Shown here: one piece after another, positions 12,655 to 26,321 of the stretch
How the letters are laid out: each line of letters opens with the position of its first letter
How positions within the stretch are numbered: the stretch's first letter is position 1
Assembly (NCBI GenBank): GCA_050084985.1
Contig: JBITNC010000001.1
Location: 84,506,001-84,570,000 of the forward strand
Length of the DNA stretch: 64,000 nt
Reading direction: 5' to 3'
Source: Nageia nagi
Lineage: Eukaryota > Pinophyta
Made by a program: the position numbers and the translations under genes
The notes under the pieces: model-generated
Databases searched by the model: none
Told to the model about the DNA's origin: nothing
The model's input: only the letters and a program-made list of their open reading frames with translations

Positions 12655-14122
12655 TTTTTGTAAATTTTGTAAGCATAGCTTAGGAATTAACATTGAGAAT
12701 AAAAAATAAAAACTTTATTTGTGATCCTTGTGCTCAAAATGCCTATAGGGAAGGGTATTGAAATATTAATAATAATGTCCATTATTTTTGGTATTTTTTA
12801 TTTATTTAATTAAAAGTTTATTTATTTCTTATTTATTTGGGAAGTGATAATACAAACAAAAGAACCCATCCACTTAATGTTTTTCCATCTCATCCACCTA
12901 TGCTCTACCATTGCATTAAAAAGCATTGAAAAGCGATATGAGGTGACTAGAATGGATGCAATGGAAAAAGGGTAATTGAACTTTTCTTTTTTCACTTTAT
13001 CATATTTAATATAGTAAATCAACCTACACTAAGTTACTTCCAAAACTTGGAAGGGGTAATTAATTATCATTAAGATTAGAATGAACTTAAGGTGAATTTA
13101 TTAGGTTTAAGTTAGATTAGGATACATTAAAAAATTAATGAATTTGGTGGTTTTTTTCTACACATTAATACTATTACTTTTATGCCTTACCATGTTGAAA
13201 TGAGGTTGAAGGATTATGACTCATAACAAGGGAAACTGAACCTACATTAAAGGAAATTAACTCATAATAACTACTTCTTACATGTTTGCCCTACCACATC
13301 AAAATATGATCAAAGGATTGTGACTTGTAAGAAGAGGTAATAAACAACATTTTAACATTTACTTTGGTTAATGAATCTCTTGGGTACATAGATCAACTTG
13401 CACATTAATCAAAACACTATTTGAATCACATTAAAAAAGCTTAATTAATGGATGTATATGATTGGGAGGGTTAGAAATTAAATCCATGAGAATTTTATTT
13501 CAATTAAATGCATAATCATGAGACCTTTTAAACTGAATATCAATGAGTTAGAGGTCATTACTAATCATTAATTCTTATTCTCTTATGTTCCCACTGATAA
13601 AATATAATAAGCCTTAGAGCCAAAACCTAGAGATGAATATTGAGTTCATAGGTTAGAAGTCATTACTTTTCATTAAAAAATTATAAAAAAAGGGTGATAT
13701 ACTTGGATTTCATCACTAAGATAGTTATTAGTGCATTCCTCAAGCCCCATTTCACTAAGGGTACCATTTTAAGTACCAAGCCATTACTTAGCCCTAGATT
13801 GCTTATAGGATTACTAGCCTACCTTGCTTAAACACTTAACTAGATAAAATGATTTAAGAAAATTAAGAAGATTAAAATGTACAATCCATAGTACTCATAT
13901 TAAAAGGATTAATTTAATATGCCAAAAATTTAGAAAAAGATAATCACATCGAAAAGGTGAGTATGCATGTAGGTTGTTTGTGCATGTAATTATTTTCTCA
14001 CAAACATAAATCTAAAAGATAAAAAATAGAATCGCTATGTTTGATGTTTGCTTCCTTTTCCTTATATTTTGGTAAAAATACAAATAAAAAAACAAAACAA
14101 AATTGTTAATACTCGATCTTAA
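12655..14122 (+). other. Untranslated leader of outer family G element
   Basis: Bases from about 12655 align along their length with 17114-18615 of the inner copy, immediately before gag. The two are roughly 75-80% identical by eye. No long ORF is seen. A leader of about 1.5-1.7 kb before gag is long, but fits Ogre-like elements, where leaders and extra upstream sequence are common. Confidence 0.7.
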
Positions 14123-16011
14123 ATGGCTCATCAAGAGCAAGAACTGAACTACAAAGACTCTTTAGAATAACAAAGAAGTCATAGGTCTAGTAGGAACACT
14201 TTGAGAAGAGAAACTTCTCAAGAAACAAATATAGCCTATTTAAATCCTATTTATAATGAATTAGATATAGTTAAACAACATATAACACAACTAAAAATCC
14301 CTCATTCTTCTCATGCCCATAGTCTTCCTTTAGATCTAGATTATTTAGCAAAAGACACAAAACTAGTTGATGGTATAGAAGAGATTATATTAAGAAATAT
14401 ACCCCATTCACAAAGTCACTCAACTGATACCATCCTTGAAAGAGGTCCTTTTACACCTAAGTATGATCATGTCACATGTTATCTACTGGATGAAAATTTA
14501 GTTCAATCATATCTAGGAAGAGATGATTATACTCCTTCTATCATATCTAGGCAAACCAAATAATTTGATGATCAAATCTCCATACACATAGCTACCCCTA
14601 TGCCAAAATAAAGAGATCATTCTAGAGTTTATAATAACCCTTGTTACATTTAAAAATTAAATACAATGACTCCTCTATTAAGCCATAGAACACCTAGAGA
14701 ATGACATGAGGTAAGAGATAATTATGATCCAACAAGGTTTAGGTTATAAGGAATACCTCCCTATGCATAGAGGAAAGAAAATCTACCCCAAAATAATATG
14801 CAATATCAACCACAACAACAAATGATTTTTTTATAACCAAAGTGTATAACAAAACACTAAACCTATAGGGTTTACCCAACAACCACATTTGTAAGCATAA
14901 CCTGTACTCCATGTACATCAAAACAAACCACCAATAAGATAACCCAATATGAAAAATGTCTAAATCCAATTTGTACCTAATCAAATGATGGAAAAAAAAT
15001 AAAAAATGAAAACCTAGAACACAATATTTATCACCATAAGGTAATGGAGTATATAAATATGAAGACCCTTACCTAGCTAAGAGAAAAGAAGCTTTGCTTA
15101 TAAAATGATAAGATGAGCTTCAAATATATCATTTACCTCCACTTAAAATTTAGGGACAATCACATTATCATTCTAAATCACCATTACACCACCAATAAAT
15201 AAAAAAATAATTACCTCCATATTAACACCCATCGCCTTCTCCACCATATGATGGAGTTTACTATGATGCCCAGATACCTTTTGAACAAACATATGAATCA
15301 TTTCTAAGCCATGAAGGAAAAGTGGATCATAGAAATGATGAATAGCCTACATATAAAAATCAACCAAAAGAAAATGATGATTTTCATAAAAGGTTGATGG
15401 AAATTGAAAAATAGCTATTTGTACAAAATAAACAAAAGGTGTTATATGAAATAATTTGTAATGAACCTATTCATCCAAGTATTCCCAAAAAATAGATTAC
15501 TTTCAAATTTGAAATTTCAAAAGTTAAATTAGTCAAGGGAAAGGAAGACCCTAAAAACATCTTAGATGATTTAAGTATTCAAGTTATGTTATTACTAATG
15601 ATGATGCATTAATGTTACATATCTTTCCCATGACACTTGCTAGACAAGCAATGGATTGGTACAATAACTTAACATAATATAGTATTCATTCATATGCATA
15701 ATTGGAAAAAATTTTCTTAGAATATTTTAGGATAAATATCAAATATAAGACTTCCATCACTAATCTTATGAGATTACAATAGTTTCAAGATTAGTCAATT
15801 ACTGATTTCATCTCAAGATGGGAGGTAATATTGAAAAGCATGTCTTACACTTTACCTCAAGAAGATTTGGTAAAAATATTTAGTCAAAGTTGTTTAAGGC
15901 CTATTTCTAGCACAACATAAGACCTTTGATGAAGCCATCTCCCAATCTATCATAATTGAAAAGGTTAAGATTCAAGATGGTGAGATAAAAGATAAGAAAA
16001 AGGAACCTTAT
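14123..16011 (+). pseudogene. gag, N-terminal and core part, outer element
   Basis: The start is the ATG at 14123-14125 (MAHQEQELNY), matching the inner copy's start. The longest open part (14201-14563, 120 codons) is the N-terminal region. A proline/glutamine-rich stretch follows near 15120-15260. The capsid-like core is near 15450-15900, with the FPMTLARQAMDWYNNLT phrase (about 15626-15676). Stops and frameshifts interrupt it. The inner element is inserted at 16011/16012, and gag resumes at 34899. Gag would form the particle around the element RNA. Confidence 0.75.
16007..16011. repeat. Target site duplication CTTAT, left
   Basis: CTTAT abuts the 5' LTR of the inner element, and the same five bases follow the 3' LTR at 34894-34898. 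A 5-bp duplication is the rule for gypsy integrases. Confidence 0.9.
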
Positions 16012-16862
16012 TGTACACACCCAAAAATGACCCTTCTTTCAAAGAGCAAAAGAAGAATAAAAAAATTAAAGTAAATTAAAAATTTTACTATAATCTTCCA
16101 AATGCCAATGTTTGACACTTAGACATTAGCAACTCACATCAATTGTTGGTTTTGGGTACTCAGATGCTGGTGACTTTGGAGTTAGAAAAATAAAACTAAA
16201 AATGGCAATATCTAAAGCATCTTGGGAAGAAATGAAAGGATAAGAGATGATTCACCATCCATCCTAAGCATCCCCTATTTGGATCATAACCATGTAAAAG
16301 TTGGATAGGATTTTCTATCCAGATTTTTATCTCAAAATTAGAAACTTTGCTTGTTTCTAAAATCTATAAATAAAACCTTCATCCATGAAGCAAAGGGACC
16401 TAGTTTTAATGCAAAGTTACTCTATCAAAATACATCCAAGTTTTACCAAGTTAGATGAATTATTATTTTACATTTTATATGCTTGCTTATTCATATTTTA
16501 TGATGATTTAATGATATGAATATGTATGTTTGATGTATTTTCTATTCGCATGTGTGCAGCGTCAATAAGTGTGGAGCAGTTGAACTAAATAGATAAAGTA
16601 TTAAAGAATCAAAGAGAAAAAATAGATCCATATTTCTTCTTGCAGGTTTCAAAACATAAAACTCAAAACTTGTAGACATCAAAATTAGGTCTACTAAGGC
16701 CTTAACATTCTTTTGTAAAAAATCTCTTTTTTGTAAGGTAATGAATCAAAATAGATTCATCATTTGTAATCATTTTAAGGTCTACTCAAGTGAAATAAAG
16801 AAAAATGTTGGTTGTAACATGTCTTATCTTGTTTGCTAATAGGGTTACTTTTGAGTACAACA
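16012..16862 (+). repeat. 5' LTR of inner family G element
   Basis: 851 bp, beginning TGTACACACCC and ending GAGTACAACA. It pairs with 34064-34893. A TATAAATAAAA TATA-like box lies near 16366, a plausible promoter for the element RNA. The same LTR occurs reversed in copy 3 (43141-43220 and 52068-52876). Confidence 0.9.
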
Positions 16863-18615
16863 TTCTAGTGCTAGGAGGGACCTTGCATGCAACCAACATC
16901 AATGATGAGATGCAAGGGGTTTTTCTATTTTTTTATGCATGTTTTTATGGTTTATGTTATATGCTAGTGAAACTGATATCGTGCTTTTGTTCTATATTTT
17001 TTAGGCTCAAGTTGCAAAAATGTCGATAATTGAGTATCAAATGCTAGTGATTGGAATAAAATGCCAATGATTTAGTCTAAATATAAATGATTATCAATAG
17101 AAGGTTGACTTTTTATTTTGATTAATTTTGCAAGTGTAGCTTAGGAATTGAGACTAAGGATTGGATATGAACACCTTGTTTATGATCCTTATTCTCAGAA
17201 TGCATGTAGAGGAGGGTATTGATTATAGCTAATGATATGCATTATTTTTTACATTTATTTGGATAATCCTCTAAATTTTATTTATTTCTTCTCTGTTAGG
17301 GAAGAGATCACATAAAAAAATAAATAAAATCACTTAATATTTTTCTACTTCATCCACCTATGCTCTTCCTTTGCACTAAAAAGCAATCTGAGGTGACCAG
17401 AATGGATGTAATAGAAAAGGGTAAATGAACCTTTTATTTTTACATTTTATAATATTAAAATGGTAAACGAATTTACACTAAGTTACTTCTACACTTGGAA
17501 GTAGTAATTAATCATCATTAAGTTTGGAATGAACATAAGGTGAATTTATTAGGTTTAAAGGAGATTAGGATATGCTAAATTGGTTAATGAATTTGGTGGT
17601 TATTCTTGACACATTAATACTCTTACTTGTATATCTTACCACACCAAGAGGCATTCAAAGGATTGTGACTCATAATGAGGGGAAGTAAAGTTTCATTAAA
17701 GCAAATTTAGTCACATTAATAGCTTCTTACTTATCTACCTTACCACACCGAGAGGAGGTTAAAGGATTGTGACTCATAAGAAGAGATAAAAAACCACATT
17801 TTAATATTTATTTTGGTTAACAAATCTGATTAAAAGGTAATAAATCTCATGGGTATCTAGATTAACTTTCACATTAATTAGAATATTGTTTGAATCACAT
17901 TAAAAGAATTTAATTAATGGACATGTATGATTGGAAGGGTTAAAAAATGCACTCATTAGTATTTCATTTTTAAATGCATGATCATGTTACCTTTTAAAAT
18001 TAACATCAATGAGTTGGAGGTCATTACCAACCATTGATTCGTATTCTCTCATATTTTCATCGACAAAATATAATAAGCCCTAGAGCCAAAAACTTGGAGA
18101 TGAATATTGGGTTCATAGGTTAGAAGTCATTACTTTCAATTGAAAAAATATAAAAAGGGGGCCTATATTTGGATTTCATCACCAATATAGTTCTCAGTAG
18201 CATTCCTCAAGCCTCATTACACTAAAGGATCACTTTAGGTACCAAGCCATTACTTAGCCATAAATTGCTTATAGGATTACTAGCCTACCTTTCTTAAACA
18301 CTTGACTAGATAAAACAAACTAATTTAAAAAATAATTAACAAGATTAAAATATACATTTCATACCACTTATATTAAAAATATTAATTTAATATACCAAAA
18401 ATATAGAAAATATAATTACACCAAAAAGGTGAGTATGCATGTAGATTGTTTGTGCATATAATTATTTTCTCACAAACATAGACCCAAAAGATAAAAACAG
18501 AGTTGTCATGTTCAATGTTTGCTATATTTTATTTATATTTTGGTAGAAAAAAAATAAAACTAAAAATACAAATAAATAAAAAAACCAAAAAGAAAATATC
18601 TAACACTCAATTCAA
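16863..18615 (+). other. Untranslated leader of inner family G element
   Basis: About 1.75 kb between the 5' LTR and the gag ATG. From about 17114 it aligns with the outer leader. The first 250 bases (16863-17113) have no counterpart there and include a short unrecognised ORF at 16805-17029 overlapping the LTR end. A primer-binding site beginning TGG is not evident right after the LTR. Confidence 0.65.
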
Positions 18616-20842
18616 ATGGTTTATCAATGGCAAAAATTGAATAATGAAAATTATCCAAAAGAATAAAGAAATCATAGGTTTAGTAGGAAGACTTTGAGAA
18701 GAGATACTCCTTGAGAAATAAATGCATATTATATAAATCCTATTGATGATGAATTATATATATTTATACAATGTTTAACATAATTAAGAATTTTGAATTC
18801 TTGTCATGCTCATAGCCTTCTTCTAAATCTAGATTATTTATCAAAAAATACATAACTAGTTGATGATGTAGAAGAGATTATACAAAGAAATGTAACCAAT
18901 TTGTAAACTCATTCAACTGATAATGTACTCCAAATATTCCATTTTATATGTAAGCATGATCATGTCACATGATATCTTCCATATGGATGTTTAGTTTAAT
19001 CATATCTAAGAAGAGATGATTATACTCCTTCCACTATTTTTAGGCAAATGGAAGAATTTGATGATCAAATTTCCATACACATAGCTACTACCATGCTAGA
19101 GTCAAGATATTATTTTAGAGTTTATAATAATACTTGTTATGTTTTAAAATCAAACACACCAACTCCTTTTTCAAGTCATAGAAACCTTAGACAAGGATAT
19201 GTAGTGAAAAAGAACTCTGATTTAACAAGATTTAAATTAAAAGGAATACTCCCCTATGCACATAAGAAAGAGAATCCACATCAAAATAATATACAACACC
19301 AATCTAGGTGTGCAACAATAAGCTAAACCTATAGAATTTGTTCAACAACCATGATTCCAAACACAAGTTGTACTCAATGTACATCAAAAAAAAGTTACCA
19401 ATAAGCAAAATGTTCAAATTCAACCTCAACCTAATCAAATGATGGGAAAGGATTAAAAAATAACCTATATCATAATCTCTATCTCCCCAAGGTCATGGAG
19501 TATATAAATATCAAGACCCTTACTTGGCTAAGAGAAAAGAATATTCACTTAAAAAGTGATAAGATGAGCTTCAAAGGTATCATTTACATCTAGTTACAAA
19601 TAAGGGCCAAACACATTACCCTCACACACCACTACATCAACAAAAAACACCTCCATATCAACCTCCACCACCTTATCCACCATATGATGGAGTTTACTAT
19701 GATACCCAAACACCTTCTGAATAAAGATATGAATCATTTCCAAGGTATGAAGGAAAAGTGGATCATAGAAATGATGAATATCCTATGTATCAAAATAAAT
19801 TAGAAAAATAAGATGATCTTCATAAAATATTGATGGAAATTGAAAAGGATTTACATTTTCAAAGTAAACAAAATGTGTCATATGAAATGATTTGTAATGA
19901 ACCAATTCATCTAAATGTTCCTAAAAAGGAAATTCCTTTCAAATTTGAAATCCCAAAAATTGAGCTATTCAAAGGAAAAGCAGATCCTAAAGAACATATC
20001 AGGCAATTTAAGTATTCAAGTTATGTTATTGCTAATGATGATCCATTAATGTTGTATATCTTTCCCATGACACTTGATAGACAAGCAATGGATTGGTACA
20101 ATAACTTAACATAATATAATATTTGTTCATACACATAGTTGGAAAAAAATTTCTTAGAACATTGTAGGATAAATATCAATGATAAAACTTTCATCACTAA
20201 TCTTATGAGATTACAACAGTTTCAAAATGAATTGGTTATTGATTTCATCTCAATAAGGAGGGTAATATTGACAAGCATACCTTACACTTTATCTCAAGAA
20301 GAATTGGTAAAATATTTATTCAATGTTGTTTAAGACCTATTGCTAGTATTTTATTAATCCAACAACATAATACTTTTCAAGGATCCATCTCTCAAATTTT
20401 CATAATTAAAAAGGTCAAAATCCAATATGGTGAGATAAAAGGTAAGAAAAAGGAACCTTATGTTAAAAACAAAAATCAAATGGAACAAATAAGTAAACCA
20501 TCATTAGCCAATAAATTTTCTATCATCAAAGAAGAAGAATCTAATCCTTCATAAACTAAGGAAAAATACTTTAGACCACTAATAAAGTTCACACCTTTGT
20601 TAGAATCTCTCTATGATATTCTAAAAAAACTTTGTGATCATCAAGTAATTACATTACTAGAAATAAGACTTAAACATGCTAATGCTAAAAATAGTATATG
20701 GTATAATGAGAATGAATATTGTTATTTATATCATCAAAAGGGTCATGATATGAATAAGTGCAAGACTTTACAACATAATATCCAAAACTTGATTGATCAA
20801 GGAAAGTTGGAAGTTGAAAATCCCTTAGCCATTCCTAAATAA
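18616..20842 (+). pseudogene. gag, inner element
   Basis: Begins at the ATG at 18616-18618. The N-terminal region extends to about 19320, and a proline/histidine-rich part lies near 19600-19740. The capsid-like core at 19830-20333 has FPMTLDRQAMDWYNNLT. A zinc-knuckle-like segment CYLYHQKGHDMNKC is near 20720-20765, followed by a LIDQGKLEV phrase typical of gypsy gag C-termini. Several stops interrupt the frame (for example after the core at 20112-20114), so only pieces remain open. Function when intact: RNA packaging into particles. Confidence 0.8.
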
Positions 20843-20878
20843 AATTTGTGAATTTATCAAAATCTTATTCCTCAAAAT

Positions 20879-21631
20879 TTGGCTAATAATGTGTCATTAC
20901 ATACCCCTAAATATCAAGTAATTCATAACTCAAATTATGACAATTCAACCTTTGTAGGGATGGTAAACATTACCACAAGTGCTCAAAGGGTACAAGGAAG
21001 GAAAACTAATACTACAGATAATCAACTAGATGAGGTTATTATGCAACCTAATGTAACTAGACCTGAACCCCTTAAGGTTTCAGTGAATGTAGCCTAACAT
21101 CAGCAATTGAAGAATTTATAAGTGAAAATGTCTTTATTTGAGTTACTACAACAATATAAGAATCATAGGGATGCTATGAACCAATTATTATAAACAATCG
21201 AGTTGCCCATAAATGATCTTGAAAGCTTTATATATTTTGTAGAAAATATTAAAACAAGTCAAAAACCTACTATTATTTTCTATGATCATGATGTTAAACA
21301 ATCAAATCAAACACATGTTGAAGATCCTCCCTTACATATCATAGCTAAAGTGGATAAAAAGGCTATTAAAAGATTATTAATTGATGAAGGTTTAACAATA
21401 AACATTATCTCAACAACTACCTATAATAATTTGAATCTTCCATTCTCACATATTTACTCATCAACCTTACAATTAAAAGCATTCAATTATGCTTTATGTT
21501 CAACAATAGGATCTATCTCATTATCGATCATTATAGGGTCCAAAACAATGCAAATAGTATTGCAAGTAATTAAAGTAGACATAACTCGATATAATATTCT
21601 TTTAAGGAGACCTTGGATTGGAAATATGTAA
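20879..21631 (+). pseudogene. Aspartic protease region, inner element
   Basis: A 72-codon piece (20879-21097) is followed by the 142-codon piece (21203-21631). The latter has the retropepsin-like segment RLLIDEGLTINIISTTT and, near the end, RYNILLRRPWIGNM, matching the DxG and hydrophobic-LGRPW blocks of plant gypsy proteases. The active triad reads D-E-G. The outer copy also has D-E-G and family C has D-N-G, so this is a lineage variant rather than a lesion. It would cut the polyprotein. Confidence 0.75.
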
Positions 21632-23090
21632 TGTGTTCCATCAATGTATCATAATTGTTTAAAGTATATTCATAAGGATGTAGTGCATTATGTACCTAGA
21701 GATGAAAATCCATATTCATATTGCAATAGTGCACACCTAACAAAAGACATGGTTTTACCATCCACTCATTACTTTACAACACCTATATTACCAGAAAAAT
21801 CATCGATTGCAAGAGTAAGTAAAAATAATCCTTTTTTAATTTATTCTAAATAAGAATGTGTTACCAATCAAGATTCACCCAACACTCAAAATATTAGCAA
21901 TGATTCACCATAAAAAATAGAACCAACACCTCAAGAAAGATGCACATGGGAAGAAAGAGCATAAAAGTTAGATGATTTAAGTAAAGCCTCTTCATCAAAA
22001 ATATCTTCTCATATGGATGCATTACTAAAAAGTGACAATTTCCCAATAAAATATAATTCATCGAATATTTATATTGTAACCATAAAATTGATAGATTATG
22101 GTATAGAAGAATTTGGAATCGATGGTGTTATTTTTAATATTCCTTCTACTCAAGAAATAGGAAAACCAAAATAATATCCTAGTGTAGTGGGGCAATTGGT
22201 GCCACTAGGGAAAGTTCCTAATCAAACACTCTTTGTTTATAAAGGTCCTATAGAACCACTTATCTTTCCTTTACCATAACCCTATGAAGGTGTTTTATGT
22301 AAGTCATTAGAATATTTATCACCTTATGTGAGGCCATTTTGTCCAAAGATATTTAGATAGATGTCAATGGAAAGGACAAGGTTTAGGATGATAAGAATAA
22401 GGACTAGATATACAATTGATATTTATTACCAATTACCTACTAATAAAATAGGATTGGAATATAGGAATAAGAATTGAAAGAAATTTGGTTGCAAAATAGT
22501 TGAACTAGAACTAGAAACATTAAAATTTGAAAGGTCATCTAGAGAATATAAAGGGATAACAAGTCAAGATAATGTGGAATGTGAACCATCATCTTTAAAG
22601 AGATTATTTCCTAATAATGTATTGAGTAATATGGTAAAAATTGCATAAATATTTAATGAAGTGTTAGAAAAATATATTTTAATTGGTCTAGAAGTGATGA
22701 TTTTGAATAGTTAAGTCTAGTAAGATCAAGTAGTTCTTCATCACACTTCTTCATAGATGAAGATACTGCAGACTTCACATTAATTTTTGAACAACCCATA
22801 ATATGAGAATTCAAATATATAGATACTATACTACAAACCTCCAAATTTATCATAAACACCACCTTATAAGACCAACATTTAGGTGAAGATGAAGAATACA
22901 ACATAAACTATAAAAATTGGATTCCAATACTAAATCAATTGGAAGAAGGGTCTCACATGTTAATGGAAGAAACCATTGAGGTTGATTCAAGTGATGATCC
23001 GAACAAACCTTAGATTATTCAACTAGGAAAGTCACTAATTGAAAAAAAGAGATGAGAATTTATGTTTATACTCAAATAAAAGTACAAAAT
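21632..23090 (+). pseudogene. Protease-RT linker with G-patch-like motif, inner element
   Basis: About 1.4 kb of broken coding sequence joins protease to RT. Near 22365-22420 the frame reads in the manner of KGQGLGxYEQGA, a glycine-rich G-patch-like signature. The outer copy has it near 36800-36840, and family C has GGGLGKTKQG near 49040-49080. An acidic stretch follows (22700-23010). Frame breaks are frequent. Confidence 0.55.
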
Positions 23091-23860
23091 ATTTGTTTGG
23101 TCATACGTTGATATAATTGGACTTGATCCTAATTTGGTAGTACATAACTTGGGTATTAAAGAAGATGTTAATCCTATCAAATAGAAATTATGTAAAATGC
23201 ATTTAACAATAGCATTGATGGTGAAAGAAGAGTTACAAAAACTTTAATATTCTTATTTTATTCATCCCATTGATTATTTTGATTGGATTTCTAACATGGT
23301 ATCATCAAAAAGTCTAATGGAAAGATTTGCATGTGCACATACTTTAGGGATTTAAATAAAGCTTACCCTAAGGATGACTTTCCACTACCAAACATAGACA
23401 TTTTGGTTAATTATACTATTGGACATTAAATGCTATCTCTTATGGATGGATTTTTAGCATATAACCAAATAAAAGTAGCATCAAAAGATCAACATAAGAT
23501 AGCATTTACAATGCTTTGGGGAACATTTTGTTATAAGGTAATGCCCATTGGTATAAAGAATGAAGGAACCACTTATCAAAGGAAAATGATGTATATTTTT
23601 TCATGATTACATACATGATATTATGAAATATTATGTAGATGATGTATTAGCTAAATATAAAACTTACGAGGACCATCCAAAGGTACTCATCAAACTATTT
23701 GATAGATTACTAGAGCATAGTATTTGATTAAATCCCAAGAAATGTGTTTCTGGAGTAACTTTGAGAAAATTATTAGGGTTTATTATCTTCAGGCAAGGAA
23801 TTAAAGTAGATATAATAAAATAAAAGCAATAGTGAATATACCTCCTCTTTCAAATCTAAA
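23091..23860 (+). pseudogene. Reverse transcriptase, inner element
   Basis: Broken RT. Clear pieces are NLGIKEDV before the domain, the YNQIKVAS block read with frame changes near 23460-23490, and HDYIHDIMKYYVDDVLAKYK with the catalytic YVDD encoded by 23632-23643. NPKKCV follows near 23733. The domain has at least three frameshifts relative to the outer and copy 3 versions. Confidence 0.8.
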
Positions 23861-24521
23861 ATAATTACAAAGTTTATAAGGTAAGTTGTAAGTTGTGAGA
23901 GATTTTATTTCTTAGTTATCATATAAGTGCAAATCATTTAATAAACTTTTAAAAAAGAGGATTACATTTTATTTGGGAAATGAACAACAAGAACTATTTG
24001 ATGCATTAAAATTTTATCTTTTATCACCTCCAATTTTAGTTCCACCTATGGAAGGGGAACCATTCTTGTTATATACATCCGCTACAGAAATGACATTGAA
24101 TGAAAATTATAAAGAGTAAGCTATATATTGTCATAGTCGAACCCTAGTTAGTTATGAAACCTAATATGTATAGTTGGAAAAATTATGTTTAGCTATGGTT
24201 TTTGTAACTAAGAAATTGAGACATTATATGTTAAGTCACACCACATATGTAATCACTAAAGTAGATCCTTTGAAATACATGATGAACAAAACCTATCAAA
24301 ATGCAAGAACATTTAAATAGATCATGCATTTAACTGAATTTGATCTACAATTTATAATTCAAAAATTGATCATAGGTCAAGTCATAGCTGATTATCTTGT
24401 AGAAGCACCATTATCCGATGATAAACCATCCATCATTGAACTACCATATGAACATATTTTTCAATTAGATGAGATGGAAATCCCCTTTGGACCTAAAAAA
24501 GATTGGGATATGGTGATATAA
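23861..24521 (+). pseudogene. RNase H domain, inner element
   Basis: Follows RT directly. Recognisable segments correspond to LLSPPILVPPxxxxPFLLYxS (about 24010-24080), LEKLCLAMVFVTKKLRHY (24170-24230) and MHLTEFDLQFIIQ (24324-24362), the usual gypsy RNase H landmarks. The open piece 24324-24521 runs through a Pro-rich end into the second RNase H. Stops are present upstream. Confidence 0.7.
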
Positions 24522-24925
24522 TTTTATGGGTTGAGATGTGAAAAATGTGGAGGTGCTAATGTTGTATTTTTCATGCCTTAAGGAGTTCCTATATATTATT
24601 CCTTAAAACTTAATTTTCCATGTATAAATAATAATGTTGAGTATGAATCTTTAATACTAGCTATAAAAAATAGCTATGAAATTAAAACTAAAAAGAGTTA
24701 AATTCATTGGTGATTCATTGCTAATTTTAAACTAGGTTAAAGAAATCTTTCAATGTAAAGAACCCCTATTATAAAAATATAAAAAATGGTAGATAATCTA
24801 ATACTATCTTTTTAAAAATATGATTTATAAGCAACACCAAGGTCAATTGATAGATTTATTGATGTTATGGATTTAATTGGATCTTTGATACCTGAAAACC
24901 CCTATCAACAAAATATTCACATTGA
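24522..24925 (+). pseudogene. Second (archaeal-type) RNase H, inner element
   Basis: The frame resembles GVxIPYSxKLNFPCxNNxVEYE(A/S)LILA, then KLKRVKFIGDSLL. This is the substrate-binding half of the additional RNase H that defines Tat-lineage elements. Broken by stops and a frameshift. The counterparts are 38942-39211 (outer), 61924-62150 (copy 3, reverse) and 46566-47042 (family C, reverse). Confidence 0.7.
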
Positions 24926-26238
24926 GATTTTCCAAATTACTCAATCCACATTAGAAATAAATGGAGTAGATCATGCAATTCTTGATATTACAATAGAAGA
25001 CAAGAGTTAATGGCATATCCAACTAGTGAAATGCCTAATAGATGAAATATTGCCTATTAATCTAATAAAATCAGCCAAGAAAGCATTTCAATTAAAAGCT
25101 TCTCATTTTTTATGCTAGGGGATGTCTTTTATCATATAGGTTTTGATGGGATATTGCTCAAATACTTAGAATCAATGGATTCACAAATTGCAATCTCATG
25201 TACACATGAATGAATATGCAAATGAAATTTTAGTAGCCCCATAATAACGAAATGAATAATGTGTATGGGATAATATTGGCCCATCATATAGCATGATTCT
25301 ATATAATATGATAAAAAATATGTTAAATTCCAACAATATTCCAATTTATTTAATCAACCATCATAAGCATTACAACCCATGTAATCATTATGGCCATTTT
25401 TGACATGGGCACTAGATTTCATAGGCCAAATTTCTCCTATTTCTTTAAGAGGGCATAAATTTATAATAATAGCAACAAAATACTTTATGAAATGGATTGA
25501 AGTTATTCCTATGATCTTGATGAAAGGACTAAAGATAGCAAAATTTATAAAATATCATATCATTTGTCATTTTGGGATTCCTGTCAAATAATTTTAAAAA
25601 CAAAGAAGTATTAGCTTTATGTAATGGATATCACATTCAAATTAGTTTTTCAATGCCGTATTATCCCTAAGTGAATGGAAAAGCTAAGGCTATGAATAAA
25701 ACCATTCATAGTATTCTACTAAAAATAGTTGATAATTCTCATAGAGATTGACATGTGAGAATTCCACATGCTTTATGGGCTTATCGCACTAGCATTCAAA
25801 CTCCTACTAGGGTAACCCAATTTTCTTTAGTTTATGGGGTAGAAGCAATTTTACCTCTAGAAATAAAAATCTCATCTTTGCAAATTGCTTTACAAGATTA
25901 TATCATAGAAGAAGCAACTCATTAAATGATATTAGATCAAGTATTGCTTCTAGAAGAGAGAAGAGTTAATGTGTTAGAACATATGCGCATCTATCAAAGT
26001 TGCATTAAACAAGCCTTTGATAAAAAAGTTAAAATTCTTGAATTTAATATAGGATACCTATTATTAGAGGAAAACCTACAAACTTCATGAATGGAGAGCC
26101 AAATTTGCTCATAATTTGTTAGGTCCTTACATGGTTAAGAGAAAATTTAGATTTGGAGCATATCACTTAGTTGACTTAGAAGGAAATGAAGAGCGTGAAC
26201 CAATAAATATCACATATGTTCATCCATTTTATAGTTAG
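24926..26238 (+). pseudogene. Integrase, inner element
   Basis: The linker and zinc region span 24926-25390. The core starts with MTWALDFIGQI (25400) and continues to ICHFGIP. A deletion of about 26 bases near 25587 then removes the second catalytic Asp and shifts the frame. The Glu position is Lys (NGKAKAMNK, near 25674). The C-terminal part, including the DLEGNEE phrase, ends HPFYS with TAG at 26236-26238. It shares the stop before NG and the Lys substitution with copy 1. Confidence 0.85.
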
Positions 26239-26321
26239 AATTGATTTTGTTTTTTGTTTTTATATATATATTCTAAATATTTATATAAATAGAATAAAAT
26301 TCTTACAATGAACTAATATAG

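Noticed and set aside
16012-16862. A solo LTR inserted in gag.
   Set aside because: The sequence after it is the leader and gag of a second element, and its partner LTR with the matching target duplication is at 34064-34893.
12655-18615. The two similar ~1.5-kb stretches (12655-14122 and 17114-18615) as a pair of LTRs bounding one element.
   Set aside because: Each precedes its own gag start, and the true LTRs of the inner element are fixed by TG/CA ends, a polypurine tract and the CTTAT duplication. They are leaders of two copies.
21360-21420. Loss of the protease active site (D-E-G instead of D-S/T-G).
   Set aside because: The same or a similar variant (D-E-G, D-N-G) is in the outer copy and family C, so it is likely normal for this lineage.
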